A program made the position numbers and the translations under genes. A stretch of DNA of 64,000 nt from Paenibacillus sp. 19GGS1-52 (GTDB lineage: Bacteria > Bacillota > Bacilli > Paenibacillales > Paenibacillaceae), in contig NZ_CP059724.1 of the NCBI RefSeq assembly GCF_022369515.1, positions 682,001 to 746,000 of the forward strand. The letters run 5' to 3'. The notes below the pieces were generated by a model. That model was not told where the DNA came from. It made no database searches and saw nothing but the letters and a program-made list of their open reading frames with translations. Every line of letters starts with the position of its first letter. Positions within the stretch are counted from its first letter, which is position 1. Below, piece after piece: positions 1 through 8,388 of this stretch.

Positions 1-1
1 A

Positions 2-583
2 GGCGGCTGGGCAGCGCCTGCGGAGCAGGGACAACGCAGCCGGCCAGAAGCGGCAGCGGGCGGCAAGCGCAGCGCTTATAGCGCAGCTAGCGCACCACGC
101 GGCGGCGGCGCAGGCGCAGCCAAAACGGGTGGACAAGCCAGCGGTAAAACAGCTGGTGTACCAAGAGTAGGCGGCGGCTACGGTGCTTTTGCTTCCAGAG
201 GCGATAGCCCGGCAGCAGCAGCTAGTGCTGGCGGACAGCGCGGTGCGAACAGACCAGGAGCTTCCTCAAAAGGTGCACCAAGCAGCGGCTATAGCGAGAA
301 TGTAACCAGAGGAGCAGACGGTGGCGCTTATGCTGGAGGCACACCACGTGGTGGCTTGGGCAGCGGTTACGGCACCGGCCCATCCAAAGGTAAAGGTAAA
401 GGCGGAAGCTACAGTTCCGGTGGTCCCTCAAAGGGTGGCAGTAAAGGCGGCTACGGCGCTAAGGGCGGTTCAGGTGCAGGTAAAAGCACTCGCAATAGCA
501 CTGGCGGCGGCGGTGCTTCACGCAGTACGCGCAGCACGGGTTCCGGTGGTTTTAAGAGCGGCGGACGTGGCACATCCAGATAA
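2..583 (+). CDS. 3' end of a Gly/Ser/Ala-rich basic protein (partial)
   Basis: The reading frame is open from the window edge to TAA at 581-583, so this is the C-terminal part (about 193 residues) of a longer protein. The visible part is low complexity: Gly, Ser, Ala and Lys/Arg dominate, with GGSKGG- and RSTRSTGSGG-type stretches towards the end, and no folded domain or membrane segment can be seen. Basic Gly-rich tails of this kind occur on bacterial DEAD-box RNA helicases, where they bind RNA, but other disordered-tail proteins would look the same. The helicase suggestion is inference only. A strong hairpin follows 26 bp downstream. Confidence 0.55.
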   Translation, partial: GGWAAPAEQGQRSRPEAAAGGKRSAYSAASAPRGGGAGAAKTGGQASGKTAGVPRVGGGYGAFASRGDSPAAAASAGGQRGANRPGASSKGAPSSGYSENVTRGADGGAYAGGTPRGGLGSGYGTGPSKGKGKGGSYSSGGPSKGGSKGGYGAKGGSGAGKSTRNSTGGGGASRSTRSTGSGGFKSGGRGTSR

Positions 584-609
584 AGGCGCTAGACATAGAT
601 AGATCAAAT

Positions 610-660
610 GGTTACCATAGGGCAGTTAGCAGAATGCTAATGACCTATGGTAACCTTTGT
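610..660 (+). terminator. Long hairpin after the Gly-rich gene, likely terminator
   Basis: A perfect 12-bp stem (610-621 with 644-655, GGTTACCATAGG) encloses a second stem (TTAGCA, 626-631 with 635-640) and is followed by CTTTGTTT. The tail is a modest T-tract. Confidence 0.6.
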
Positions 661-841
661 TTAAAGATAAGAATTTATAGGTTTCACACGGCAATTATCT
701 GATTAATGCTGAAACATTTTGGGCCTAAAGCCTGTCTAATAGCTAAATAGAAGTAGTTAACTATGCTTACGAAGCGAGTTTTGTACGAAGTAACTCAATG
801 TTGTAATACTAACAAAACTTTTAGGAGGAATACGTTTACCC

Positions 842-1774
842 ATGTCCAAAAAAGCTAGAATTCTCATTTTGTTCATTGTTGTGATCGCCATCGGTTGGGG
901 AATAGGAAAGTATGCGACTCCTTCTGCCTCGCAGGAAGAAGGAACTAGTATAAGTGAACAGAACGATCTCCAGGGTCAGCCTGTGGCAACTCCGGACTCC
1001 TCGACTGTTATGGGTGAAGCATCGGCCGAGCCGGATCCTACTGTGACAACTAGTGCTGCTCCAGAAGAAACGGCTACGCCTCATGAAGCTTCTCCAGTAC
1101 CAGCAATAACAGTAAAAGCAACTGCAACAAGAGCACCAGCAACAAATAAGCCAACTAATCATTCCGGGAATGATGCAGAGCAGACGGCTGCTGAGCCGGA
1201 TAGTATAACGGTGATGGTAAACAAGCAGTACAAGCTGCCTAATCACTATAAACCGACTGATCTGGTTTATCCGAATGTACCCTTTACCTTCACTGAGAAG
1301 ATTGAGAAGCGCATGATGCGCAGTGCTGCTGCTAAGGCGTTGGAGAAAATGTTCGCAGGTGCAAAGTCTGGCGGCATTTATTTGGCCGGTGTTTCCGCCT
1401 ATCGTTCCGAAGCGACGCAGACCACGTTATTCAACCGTTATGTAGCGAAGGATGGAGAAGAGAAGGCTCGCACCTACAGCGCAGTGCCTGGCCATAGCGA
1501 GCATCAGACAGGATTATCTATCGATGTCTCGGGCAGTACTGGCAAATGTGCCGCAGAAAGCTGCTTTGGCGGAACAAAGGAAGCCAAGTGGCTAGCCAAG
1601 CATGCTTCAGAATATGGATTTATCATTCGTTATCCAGAAGGTAAAGAGGCTATAACGGGATATATGTATGAACCATGGCATATTCGTTATGTCGGCAAGG
1701 ATATTGCAACTTCAATAGCTAAGAGCAACAGTACGCTGGAAGAATATTTTGATGCAATACCAGTATCTAAATAA
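842..1774 (+). CDS. D-alanyl-D-alanine carboxypeptidase, M15B/VanY (LdcB-like)
   Basis: This is a membrane-anchored peptidoglycan carboxypeptidase predicted to trim the terminal D-Ala of stem peptides outside the cell. A hydrophobic segment at residues 7-22 acts as signal or anchor, followed by a Ser/Thr/Pro/Ala-rich linker to about residue 120. The M15B catalytic domain covers about 125-300. Zinc and catalytic motifs are visible: SEHQTGLSID (H221, D228) and EPWH (E277, H280). The 310-residue length is normal for tethered LdcB/VanY proteins. ATG 842 lies 13 nt after AGGAGG at 823-828, a rather long spacing. It has its own terminator and seems monocistronic. Nothing links it to vancomycin resistance, since no vanH/A/X genes are nearby. 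Confidence 0.9.
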   Translation: MSKKARILILFIVVIAIGWGIGKYATPSASQEEGTSISEQNDLQGQPVATPDSSTVMGEASAEPDPTVTTSAAPEETATPHEASPVPAITVKATATRAPATNKPTNHSGNDAEQTAAEPDSITVMVNKQYKLPNHYKPTDLVYPNVPFTFTEKIEKRMMRSAAAKALEKMFAGAKSGGIYLAGVSAYRSEATQTTLFNRYVAKDGEEKARTYSAVPGHSEHQTGLSIDVSGSTGKCAAESCFGGTKEAKWLAKHASEYGFIIRYPEGKEAITGYMYEPWHIRYVGKDIATSIAKSNSTLEEYFDAIPVSK

Positions 1775-1794
1775 ACCATACAGCCTAGTTAGGC

Positions 1795-1831
1795 AAGCAG
1801 TCCTGAGAAATTGACGGGGCTGCTTATTTTT
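1795..1831 (+). terminator. Rho-independent terminator of the carboxypeptidase gene
   Basis: Stem AAGCAG (1795-1800) pairs with CTGCTT (1820-1825), extended by weaker pairs, and is followed by ATTTTTG. Confidence 0.7.
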
Positions 1832-1921
1832 GTCCACTCATCGTCTAGGAATGAGAGGCCCGTGATATAATATTGGGGATCTATATCCGGAAACGATCTT
1901 TCTTAATGGAGAGCTGTCCTA

Positions 1922-2950
1922 ATGATAAAACTAAGTGTGCTTGACCAGTCGCCGGTATCGGAGGGAACCTCTCCCGCTGAGGCTTTAGCCCAGACAGCGA
2001 TATTGGCGCGGGAAGCCGAACGGCTTGGATATCACCGCTTTTGGGTATCTGAGCATCATTCCGCTGTGGGTCTGGCGGGTTCAAGTCCAGAAATATTGAT
2101 GGCTCACCTAGCTGCAGTAACCACAACGCTTCGCATCGGTTCAGGCGGTGTTCTGCTTCCGCACTACAGTGCTTATAAGGTAGCCGAGAATTTCCGCGTG
2201 CTGGAGGCGCTATATCCGGGCCGGATTGATCTGGGTGTCGGACGAGCACCGGGTGGAGCGGCTTTGGTGACTAGAGCTCTTCAGGAGCAGCATCAGCTCC
2301 GCAGCTCGGGCCACTACGAGCAGCAGGTTGAGGACCTGATCACCTATTTATACGACAAGGAGGATCCGGCTCACCGCTTTGCGGGGCTTACTGCTACTCC
2401 TGCGATTGCTACGGCACCGGAAATTTGGCTGCTCGGCTCCAGTAAAGACAGTGCTGCCCTTTCTGCTAAGCTGGGAACCGGCTTTGCCTTCGCCCAATTT
2501 ATTAATGGCGCCGGTGGTAGTGAAGCCGTAAAGGCCTACCAGCACAGCTTCCAGCCTTCTTCAATCACGCAGAATTCTCGTTCATTGGTTGCTGTATTCG
2601 CAGTATGTGCCGAGACCTCAGAGCAAGCGGACCAACTGGCCTCCAGCATGGATCTTTCCCTTGTTTTGTTGGAGAAAGGACATGTCTCAACCGGTACTCC
2701 CTCTGTGGAGAAAGCGCGCAGCTATCCTTACACGCCTTATGATCTGTTCCGCATTCAAGATAATCGGAGGCGAATGGTTATTGGTTCGCCTGAGGATGTA
2801 AAGGCGCAGCTTGAAGCTCTAGCAGAGCAATATCAATGTGGAGAGATTATGATCGCGAGCATCATGCACAGCTTTGCCGACAAGCTGAAATCACTCCAGC
2901 TTATTGCAGAGGTCTGCGGCCTGCAACAACGGAATACAACGTCTCTATAG
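1922..2950 (+). CDS. Luciferase-like flavin-dependent monooxygenase
   Basis: This protein belongs to the bacterial luciferase-like superfamily, 'group 1' (related to B. subtilis YceB/YwcH and E. coli YhbW). These are TIM-barrel enzymes using FMNH2 and O2. The start LDQSPVSEGTS, the FWVSEHH motif near residues 40-47 and GVGRAPGG near 104 are typical of the group. The 342-residue length is normal. ATG 1922 follows GGAGAG at about 10 nt. The physiological substrate is not known for this group and cannot be read from the neighbours. The gene stands alone between a terminator and the peroxidase gene. Confidence 0.88.
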   Translation: MIKLSVLDQSPVSEGTSPAEALAQTAILAREAERLGYHRFWVSEHHSAVGLAGSSPEILMAHLAAVTTTLRIGSGGVLLPHYSAYKVAENFRVLEALYPGRIDLGVGRAPGGAALVTRALQEQHQLRSSGHYEQQVEDLITYLYDKEDPAHRFAGLTATPAIATAPEIWLLGSSKDSAALSAKLGTGFAFAQFINGAGGSEAVKAYQHSFQPSSITQNSRSLVAVFAVCAETSEQADQLASSMDLSLVLLEKGHVSTGTPSVEKARSYPYTPYDLFRIQDNRRRMVIGSPEDVKAQLEALAEQYQCGEIMIASIMHSFADKLKSLQLIAEVCGLQQRNTTSL

Positions 2951-3065
2951 CTGTGGATGAATATCGCCATAATTTGCATTCCGGTGGGGATAAGGTAAGA
3001 TGGAAATGAATTGCAGCAATATTGCTTCAAGGCTTACCACTTACAGAAGAGAGAAGGGAACAAGG

Positions 3066-3542
3066 ATGTCGATCTACAGTTTCGCCGGAGTTACACCTTC
3101 GGGCAAAGAAGTTTCTTTTACAGAATATGAAGGCAAGGTGCTGCTGATTGCCAATACAGCCAGCAAATGCGGACTTACGCCGCAATACGGTGATCTCCAG
3201 AAATTGTACGAGCAATATGGAGAGCAGGGACTTGTGATCTTAGGATTTCCTTGTAACCAATTTGCCAGCCAAGAGCCGGGGACAAGTGAAGAAGCAGAAG
3301 AGTTCTGTAAGATCAATTACGGAGTTACCTTTCCGGTATTTGCCAAAGTTGATGTTAATGGACCAGATGCCAGCCCTCTTTTTGAATATTTGAAGGGTCA
3401 GCAGCCGGGTTCAGAAGAGAGCAGTGATATTGCTTGGAATTTCACTAAATTTCTCGTTGATCGCACGGGCAATGTTGTGGCCCGCTTCGAACCGAAGCAA
3501 GCACCAGAAACAATGAAGGAAAACATTGAGTCACTATTATAG
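3066..3542 (+). CDS. Glutathione peroxidase family protein (BsaA-like thiol peroxidase)
   Basis: A thioredoxin-fold peroxidase that reduces hydroperoxides; in bacilli the reductant is usually thioredoxin or bacillithiol rather than glutathione. The 158-residue protein shows the catalytic tetrad pieces: peroxidatic Cys35 in NTASKCGLT, Gln65 in FPCNQF, and WNFTKF with the Trp/Asn pair near 122. Cys63 could act as resolving residue. ATG 3066 was chosen over an upstream in-frame ATG at 3000 because homology starts at MSIYSF and AGAGAAGGGA sits just upstream. The gene ends at a clear terminator, so it is probably transcribed alone or with the preceding monooxygenase. Confidence 0.93.
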   Translation: MSIYSFAGVTPSGKEVSFTEYEGKVLLIANTASKCGLTPQYGDLQKLYEQYGEQGLVILGFPCNQFASQEPGTSEEAEEFCKINYGVTFPVFAKVDVNGPDASPLFEYLKGQQPGSEESSDIAWNFTKFLVDRTGNVVARFEPKQAPETMKENIESLL

Positions 3543-3548
3543 AGCACT

Positions 3549-3615
3549 AACCTCCCATGAATAGTTAAACAATCCTTTCAGGTCCGCTATAGACGCGGCT
3601 TGGGAGGTTTTTTTC
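3549..3615 (+). terminator. Rho-independent terminator of the peroxidase gene
   Basis: AACCTCCCA (3549-3557) pairs with TGGGAGGTT (3601-3609), followed by a T-run. The 43-nt loop holds a small CCGC/GCGG hairpin. Confidence 0.8.
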
Positions 3616-3709
3616 TGAAAATAATACTTGACGCTTTTCAAAGACCTTGTATCCTTTGAATAGAGCGATATGAATTAGGATAATAACGGCAGGAGGGTTC
3701 TTTTCAAGC

Positions 3710-5344
3710 ATGAGGTTAATTACAGAGATCGCATCAGAAGCAGGGATTGATGAGCAACATCTGGAACTGTACGGCAAATATAAAAGCAAACTGTCACCAT
3801 CCCTATGGGAGGATCTGAAGCATAAGCCCGATGGTAAGCTGGTATTGGTCACTGCGGTCAATCCGACGCCAGCTGGGGAAGGCAAGACGTTAACGACGAT
3901 CGGATTGGCCCAGGCCATGAATGCGGCGGGCGTTAAGACTGTTGCAGCTCTGCGTGAGCCATCCCTCGGCCCATGCCTTGGCATGAAGGGCGGCGCTACC
4001 GGCGGCGGCAAATCGCAGATCGTGCCTGCGGATGAGATTAACCTGCACTTTACGGGTGATATTCATGCGGTTACGTCTGCACATAATCTGTTGTCGGCCA
4101 TGATCGATAATCATATATTCCAAGGCAATGAGCTGGGTCTTGATCCGCAGCGCATCGTATGGAAACGCGTGATGGATATGAATGATCGCAGCCTGCGCAG
4201 CATTGTGACCGGACTTGGTGATGGCAATGGAACGGTACGTGAGAGTGGATTCCAGATTACGACCGCATCCGAAATTATGGCTGTACTCTGTCTCTGTGAT
4301 AACCTCGCTGATCTGAAGAAGCGCTTGAGCCGGATGCTGATCGGATATGATCAGTTGGGGCGGCCGGTGGCTGCCAAAGAGATAGGGGCTGTTGAAGCTA
4401 TGACTGCGCTGCTTAAAGAAGCGGTTAAGCCCAATTTGGTACAGACTTTAGAGGGAACTCCGGTCATCGTCCACGGTGGACCTTTTGCAAATATTGCCCA
4501 TGGCTGTAGCAGTGTTATTGGTACCCGTTATGCATTGAAGCTGGGAGATGTTGTGGTCACGGAAGCAGGATTCGGTGCTGACCTTGGGGCTGAGAAGTTC
4601 ATGGATATTAAATGCCGTCAAGCTGGGCTGGCACCTTCGGCAGCGGTGCTTGTCGTAACGGTGAAATCGCTGAAGTATAACGGTGGCGTTCGCAAGGATG
4701 AGCTGCAAACCGAGAATCGGGAAGCCTTGCTGACCGGATTGTCCAATATGGAGCGCCATATTGAGAATCTCGGTAAATTTGGCGTACCTGTGCTGGTCGC
4801 CATTAATCATTTTGCCGGGGACAGCGAGTTAGAGATTCATGATATTCAGGAAGCTTGCCGCCGCCTAAATGTGCCTGCTGCTGTATCTAAGGTATGGGCC
4901 GAAGGTGGAGCCGGTGGATTGGAGTTGGCTGCGGAATTGAAGAAGCTGCTGGATCAGAGCGACACGGAGAGTTTTACTCCTTTATATGAGAATAGCCTGG
5001 ATATTCCGTCTAAGATCAACAAAATAGTCCATGAAATCTATCGCGGTGCGGACGTGGCCTTCTCTCCTGCGGCGAAACGCAGCTTAGCAATCATTGAACG
5101 GCTTGGACTGCATGATCTTCAGGTGTGTATGGCGAAGACACCGTATTCCTTCTCCGATCAGCCACGGTTGCTTGGTGCACCAGTAGGCTTCACAATGGGT
5201 GTTCGCGATATTACCTTATCGCTAGGTGCTGGGTTTGCAGTTGTGATTACAGGTAATATTGTAACCATGCCAGGTCTTCCAGCAAAACCAGCCGCAGAGT
5301 CACTGCGGATCGACGAGGATGGAGAGCTGCACGGGCTCGTGTAA
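3710..5344 (+). CDS. fhs: Formate-tetrahydrofolate ligase
   Basis: Fhs makes 10-formyl-THF from formate, THF and ATP in the cytoplasm, feeding purine and formyl-Met synthesis. The 544-residue protein is close to the usual 555. The nucleotide-binding loop TPAGEGKT lies near residue 52, and the family blocks LREPSLGPCLGMKGGATGGG and FTGDIHAVTSAHNL follow it. ATG 3710 has AGGAGGG at 3691-3697. The gene is flanked by terminators on both sides, so it is monocistronic. No ZTP riboswitch is seen here, although one precedes ywlG-glyA in this window. The formate/nitrite channel at 7.2 kb and the formate-dehydrogenase-like gene at 8.4 kb make a formate-handling neighbourhood plausible. Confidence 0.97.
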   Translation: MRLITEIASEAGIDEQHLELYGKYKSKLSPSLWEDLKHKPDGKLVLVTAVNPTPAGEGKTLTTIGLAQAMNAAGVKTVAALREPSLGPCLGMKGGATGGGKSQIVPADEINLHFTGDIHAVTSAHNLLSAMIDNHIFQGNELGLDPQRIVWKRVMDMNDRSLRSIVTGLGDGNGTVRESGFQITTASEIMAVLCLCDNLADLKKRLSRMLIGYDQLGRPVAAKEIGAVEAMTALLKEAVKPNLVQTLEGTPVIVHGGPFANIAHGCSSVIGTRYALKLGDVVVTEAGFGADLGAEKFMDIKCRQAGLAPSAAVLVVTVKSLKYNGGVRKDELQTENREALLTGLSNMERHIENLGKFGVPVLVAINHFAGDSELEIHDIQEACRRLNVPAAVSKVWAEGGAGGLELAAELKKLLDQSDTESFTPLYENSLDIPSKINKIVHEIYRGADVAFSPAAKRSLAIIERLGLHDLQVCMAKTPYSFSDQPRLLGAPVGFTMGVRDITLSLGAGFAVVITGNIVTMPGLPAKPAAESLRIDEDGELHGLV

Positions 5345-5363
5345 ATCTGTCTGATCAATCTCT

Positions 5364-5418
5364 TCCCCGGGTTGTCATCGTGATGTTCTAACGGTGAGAC
5401 CGGGGATTTTTTGCTTTT
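5364..5418 (+). terminator. Rho-independent terminator of fhs
   Basis: TCCCCGG (5364-5370) pairs with CCGGGGA (5400-5406), followed by TTTTTTGCTTTTTT. Confidence 0.85.
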
Positions 5419-5531
5419 TTCTGATAAACATAATGTCCTGATGATGTGGAAAAGCTAACAAAGTCGCAAGTTGTAGAACTGGCATCATCTACTTTAAGTT
5501 GTGAACAATTTGGGAATATAGCGTAAAAGAC

Positions 5532-5586
5532 TTGCAATGTGATATTAATCACAATATAATCAGCGTATGAAGTGAAATAAATCACA
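5532..5586 (+). promoter_or_regulatory. Promoter with two Rex/FNR-type palindromes ahead of the NADH oxidase gene
   Basis: A strong promoter is visible: -35 TTGCAA (5532-5537), 17-bp spacer, -10 TATAAT (5555-5560). The spacer is filled by a palindrome TGTGA-TATTAA-TCACA (5538-5553). A second site AGTGA-AATAAA-TCACA lies at 5571-5586, just past the expected start point, 33 bp centre to centre. Both fit the TGTGA-N6-TCACA pattern shared by Rex and FNR/CRP sites. Their positions over the spacer and start favour a repressor. Rex, which senses NADH/NAD+, is the attractive candidate for an NADH oxidase gene; that choice is inference. Confidence 0.7.
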
Positions 5587-5643
5587 TACAAAGCGAAGAT
5601 AAGAGTATACGAACAGCTAGTCAAATTGGAGGAGGAAGAAATC

Positions 5644-7008
5644 ATGAAAGTAGCAGTCATTGGATGTACCCATGCCGGAACCGCCGCAATTGTAAATACC
5701 GCCCAGTTATACCCTGATGCCGAAATCACCGTATATGAGCGTAATGATAATATTTCCTTTCTATCGTGTGGAATTGCCTTGTACGTAGGTGGAGTAATCA
5801 AAGACCCGCAAGGATTGTTCTATTCCTCGCCAGAGCAACTGGCGGAGCTGGGTGTGAAGACGAACATGCGCCATGAAGTAATCGCCGTTGACACGAAACG
5901 CAAAACCTTACGCGCCCGAAATTTGGCTACTGGCCTCGAATTTGACGATACGTATGACAAGCTGATCATGACTACCGGTTCGTGGCCGATTGTTCCGAAG
6001 CTCGAAGGCATGGAACTGGATGGTATCCTGCTGTCCAAGAATTACAGCCACTCCAACACCATTATTGAAAAAGCACAGCAGGTGGACAGAATCACTGTTG
6101 TGGGTGCCGGATATATCGGGGTGGAGCTGGTCGAGGCTTTTCAGATGAACGGTAAACAGGTGACGCTGATTGATGGAGAAGAGCGCATCCTGAGTAAATA
6201 TCTGGACGAAGAATTCACTGCACCTATACAACAATCGCTGCAGGATCATGGAATTAAATTGGCTTTGGGTGAGAAGGTCAGCTCTTTTGCAGGTGCTGGT
6301 GGAAAAGTAACGAAGGTGATTACGAGCAAAGGTGAGCATGAGACAGATCTGGTCATTCTCTGCATCGGCTTCCGCCCGAATACAGATTTGCTGAAGGGTC
6401 AAGTGGACATGCTGCCAAATGGCGCCATTATCGTCAATGACTATATGCAGACCAGTACCCCGGATGTTTATGCAGCTGGTGACAGTTGCGCCATTCATTA
6501 CAATCCTACAGGCAAGCATGCCTATATCCCGCTAGCTACTAACGCTGTCCGGATGGGAACCTTGGTCGCACGCAATCTGGTTGCCGAAACGATTCCTTAT
6601 ATGGGAACTCAAGGCACTTCGGGCATTAAGATTTATGAAGACAATATTGCAGGCACCGGACTTACTGAAGATGCGGCTAAGGCTGAGGGAATGGATGTAG
6701 AAACCGTCCTGATCAACGATAATTACCGTCCGGAATTCATGCCGACATTCGAGCAGGTTCAGCTAAAAGTTGTATTTGACCGGGCAACCCGCCGCATTCT
6801 CGGAGCGCAGATTATGTCCAAAATGGACCTGACGCAATCGATCAACACCGTATCGGTATGTATTCAGAACAAAATGACCATAGATCAGCTGGCTTTCATT
6901 GATTTCTTCTTCCAGCCACACTACAATAAACCTTGGAATTTCCTGAACACGGCCGGACTTCAAGCACTGCCGAAGACAATCGTTCGCAAAGAAACAGTAA
7001 CTGTATAA
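5644..7008 (+). CDS. NADH oxidase / CoA-disulfide reductase family flavoprotein
   Basis: A 454-residue FAD- and NAD(P)H-dependent oxidoreductase of the Nox/CoADR family. The N-terminal FAD-binding fold (VAVIGCTHAG) is followed by the family's redox-active Cys in NISFLSCGIALYVGG (Cys43). An NADH-binding fold (VVGAGYIGVELVEAF) lies near 150-170, the FAD motif TSTPDVYAAGDS near 275, and a dimerisation domain completes the C-terminus. These proteins reduce O2 to water or reduce CoA disulfide; the sequence alone does not decide. ATG 5644 has GGAGGAGG immediately upstream; an upstream TTG overlaps that ribosome binding site and was rejected. The promoter carries two Rex/FNR-type palindromes, consistent with redox control. 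Confidence 0.9.
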   Translation: MKVAVIGCTHAGTAAIVNTAQLYPDAEITVYERNDNISFLSCGIALYVGGVIKDPQGLFYSSPEQLAELGVKTNMRHEVIAVDTKRKTLRARNLATGLEFDDTYDKLIMTTGSWPIVPKLEGMELDGILLSKNYSHSNTIIEKAQQVDRITVVGAGYIGVELVEAFQMNGKQVTLIDGEERILSKYLDEEFTAPIQQSLQDHGIKLALGEKVSSFAGAGGKVTKVITSKGEHETDLVILCIGFRPNTDLLKGQVDMLPNGAIIVNDYMQTSTPDVYAAGDSCAIHYNPTGKHAYIPLATNAVRMGTLVARNLVAETIPYMGTQGTSGIKIYEDNIAGTGLTEDAAKAEGMDVETVLINDNYRPEFMPTFEQVQLKVVFDRATRRILGAQIMSKMDLTQSINTVSVCIQNKMTIDQLAFIDFFFQPHYNKPWNFLNTAGLQALPKTIVRKETVTV

Positions 7009-7046
7009 ACTATTTGGAAATGACGGTATAATAATATAGCATTGGG

Positions 7047-7080
7047 GACTGAGGCCATTTTTAGTGCTTCAGTCTTTTTT
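7047..7080 (+). terminator. Rho-independent terminator of the NADH oxidase gene
   Basis: GACTGAGGC (7047-7055) pairs with GCTTCAGTC (7066-7074), one G-T pair, followed by six T. Confidence 0.85.
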
Positions 7081-7115
7081 GTTGATTTCTACTTGTACAA
7101 TAAATTTGACATGTC

Positions 7116-7194
7116 AGTGAAAATTTTCACTTAGGTTTTCTGAGAGTGATAATTGTCACGTTATTGTGTTTTGTGACACGCTACAATGGCATAA
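7116..7194 (+). promoter_or_regulatory. FNR-type promoter of the formate/nitrite channel gene
   Basis: Two palindromes, AGTGA-AAATTT-TCACT (7116-7131) and AGTGA-TAATTG-TCACG (7145-7160), precede a -10 box TACAAT (7182-7187). There is no recognisable -35 box. If transcription starts about 7194, the proximal site is centred near -41.5, the classic position for FNR/CRP class II activation. Centre-to-centre distance of the two sites is 29 bp. The sites fit the Bacillus Fnr pattern TGTGA-N6-TCACA with A in place of the first T. Confidence 0.72.
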
Positions 7195-7235
7195 AGGAAC
7201 AAATTTGAAGTAAATAGACGAAGGAGATAGGAACC

Positions 7236-8063
7236 ATGGCTTATAACAAACCGCAGCAGATTGCCGAAGTAACCGTAGAGAACGGAATTAAGAAGGCTCA
7301 TAATCCGTTGAGTACCGTGCTTATTCTGGGCTTTCTGGGAGGAGCGTTTATCGCGCTCGGATTTTTACTGGATATTCGTGTCATCGCAGGCGCGCCTAAA
7401 GAATGGGGCTCCATCGCCACTTTTATCGGGGCTTCTGTATTCCCAGTGGGGTTGGTGCTGGTCCTGCTGGCAGGAGGAGAACTGCTCACGGGTAATATGA
7501 TGGCAGTGCCGCTAGCATTCATAGCGAAGAAGATTTCTTTTTGGGAAGTCATCAAGAATCTTGTCCTGATCACACTTAGTAATTTGGCGGGTGCCTTATT
7601 TGTTGCTTATTTCTTCGGCCATATCGTGGGGTTGACGGCAGATGGAGTATATTTGGACAAATTGGTTGATATGGCAGGGCATAAGATTGACGCGACTTTC
7701 TTACAAGCTTTTATTTCCGGTATTGGCTGTAACTGGCTCGTTGCACTGGCTGTTTGGTTATCGTATGGTGCAGATAATTTCAGCGGTAAGATTCTTGGCA
7801 TCTGGTTTCCGACTATGGCTTTTGTTGCCATTGGCTTCCAGCACGTTGTTGCGAATATGTTTCTTATTCCGGCAGCTATATTTGAAGGCCATTTCACTTG
7901 GGGCCAATACTTTAACAACTTTGTTCCGGTCTGGCTTGGTAACTTGGTAGGAGGAGCAATATTCGTCGGTGCGGCTTATTATATATCGTTCTTGCAAAAA
8001 GCACCTTCAGCCGTTCAATCCGTGGACACCATGGCTTCGGCCAGTGTGAAGAAACACGCTTAA
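7236..8063 (+). CDS. Formate/nitrite transporter (FNT) family channel
   Basis: A 275-residue membrane channel of the FocA/NirC/YrhG family, pentameric in known structures, moving formate or nitrite. Six hydrophobic segments are visible. FNT motifs include GAFIALGFLL near 36, LLAGGELLTGNMM near 85 and GIGCNWLVALAVWLSYGADNFSGK near 160. ATG 7236 has AAGGAG at 7221-7226, ideal spacing. The gene is monocistronic (terminator at 8112-8180) behind an FNR-type promoter, which suggests expression under oxygen limitation. Formate (YrhG/FocA) is the more likely substrate given fhs and an Fdh-like gene on either side, but nitrite cannot be excluded. Confidence 0.94.
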   Translation: MAYNKPQQIAEVTVENGIKKAHNPLSTVLILGFLGGAFIALGFLLDIRVIAGAPKEWGSIATFIGASVFPVGLVLVLLAGGELLTGNMMAVPLAFIAKKISFWEVIKNLVLITLSNLAGALFVAYFFGHIVGLTADGVYLDKLVDMAGHKIDATFLQAFISGIGCNWLVALAVWLSYGADNFSGKILGIWFPTMAFVAIGFQHVVANMFLIPAAIFEGHFTWGQYFNNFVPVWLGNLVGGAIFVGAAYYISFLQKAPSAVQSVDTMASASVKKHA

Positions 8064-8111
8064 TTAGCCCTCATACTATGTAGAAACCATTGGTATCATT
8101 AGTTTAATGAG

Positions 8112-8180
8112 CACTCCTTAGAACATTTATTTCCAAGGCCTTCGGGTAAGTGGAGATGAAGTTTCTGAGGGGTGTTTTTT
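8112..8180 (+). terminator. Rho-independent terminator of the FNT channel gene
   Basis: CACTCCTTAGAA (8112-8123) pairs with TTCTGAGGGGTG (8163-8174), with two G-T pairs, followed by six T. Confidence 0.78.
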
Positions 8181-8388
8181 CGTTCAGACATAAGAAAATT
8201 CGCCGTGCAGATCCGACTCGGGGGAACGAAATCGGGCTCACGACGAATGAAAGAATAGGGAGTGTTTCATAGTAATGATTACCCGGACTACTCAGGATCG
8301 AATCAGCACATTTCATACTCCGCCTTTACGGACGACTCCAGCATCTATAAAATATAAATATCTAGGGAAACGAGGGAGGACTGCGGTT

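Noticed and set aside
842-1774. Vancomycin resistance vanY
   Set aside because: The family is right, but there are no vanR/S, vanH, vanA/B or vanX genes nearby; such carboxypeptidases are common housekeeping enzymes.
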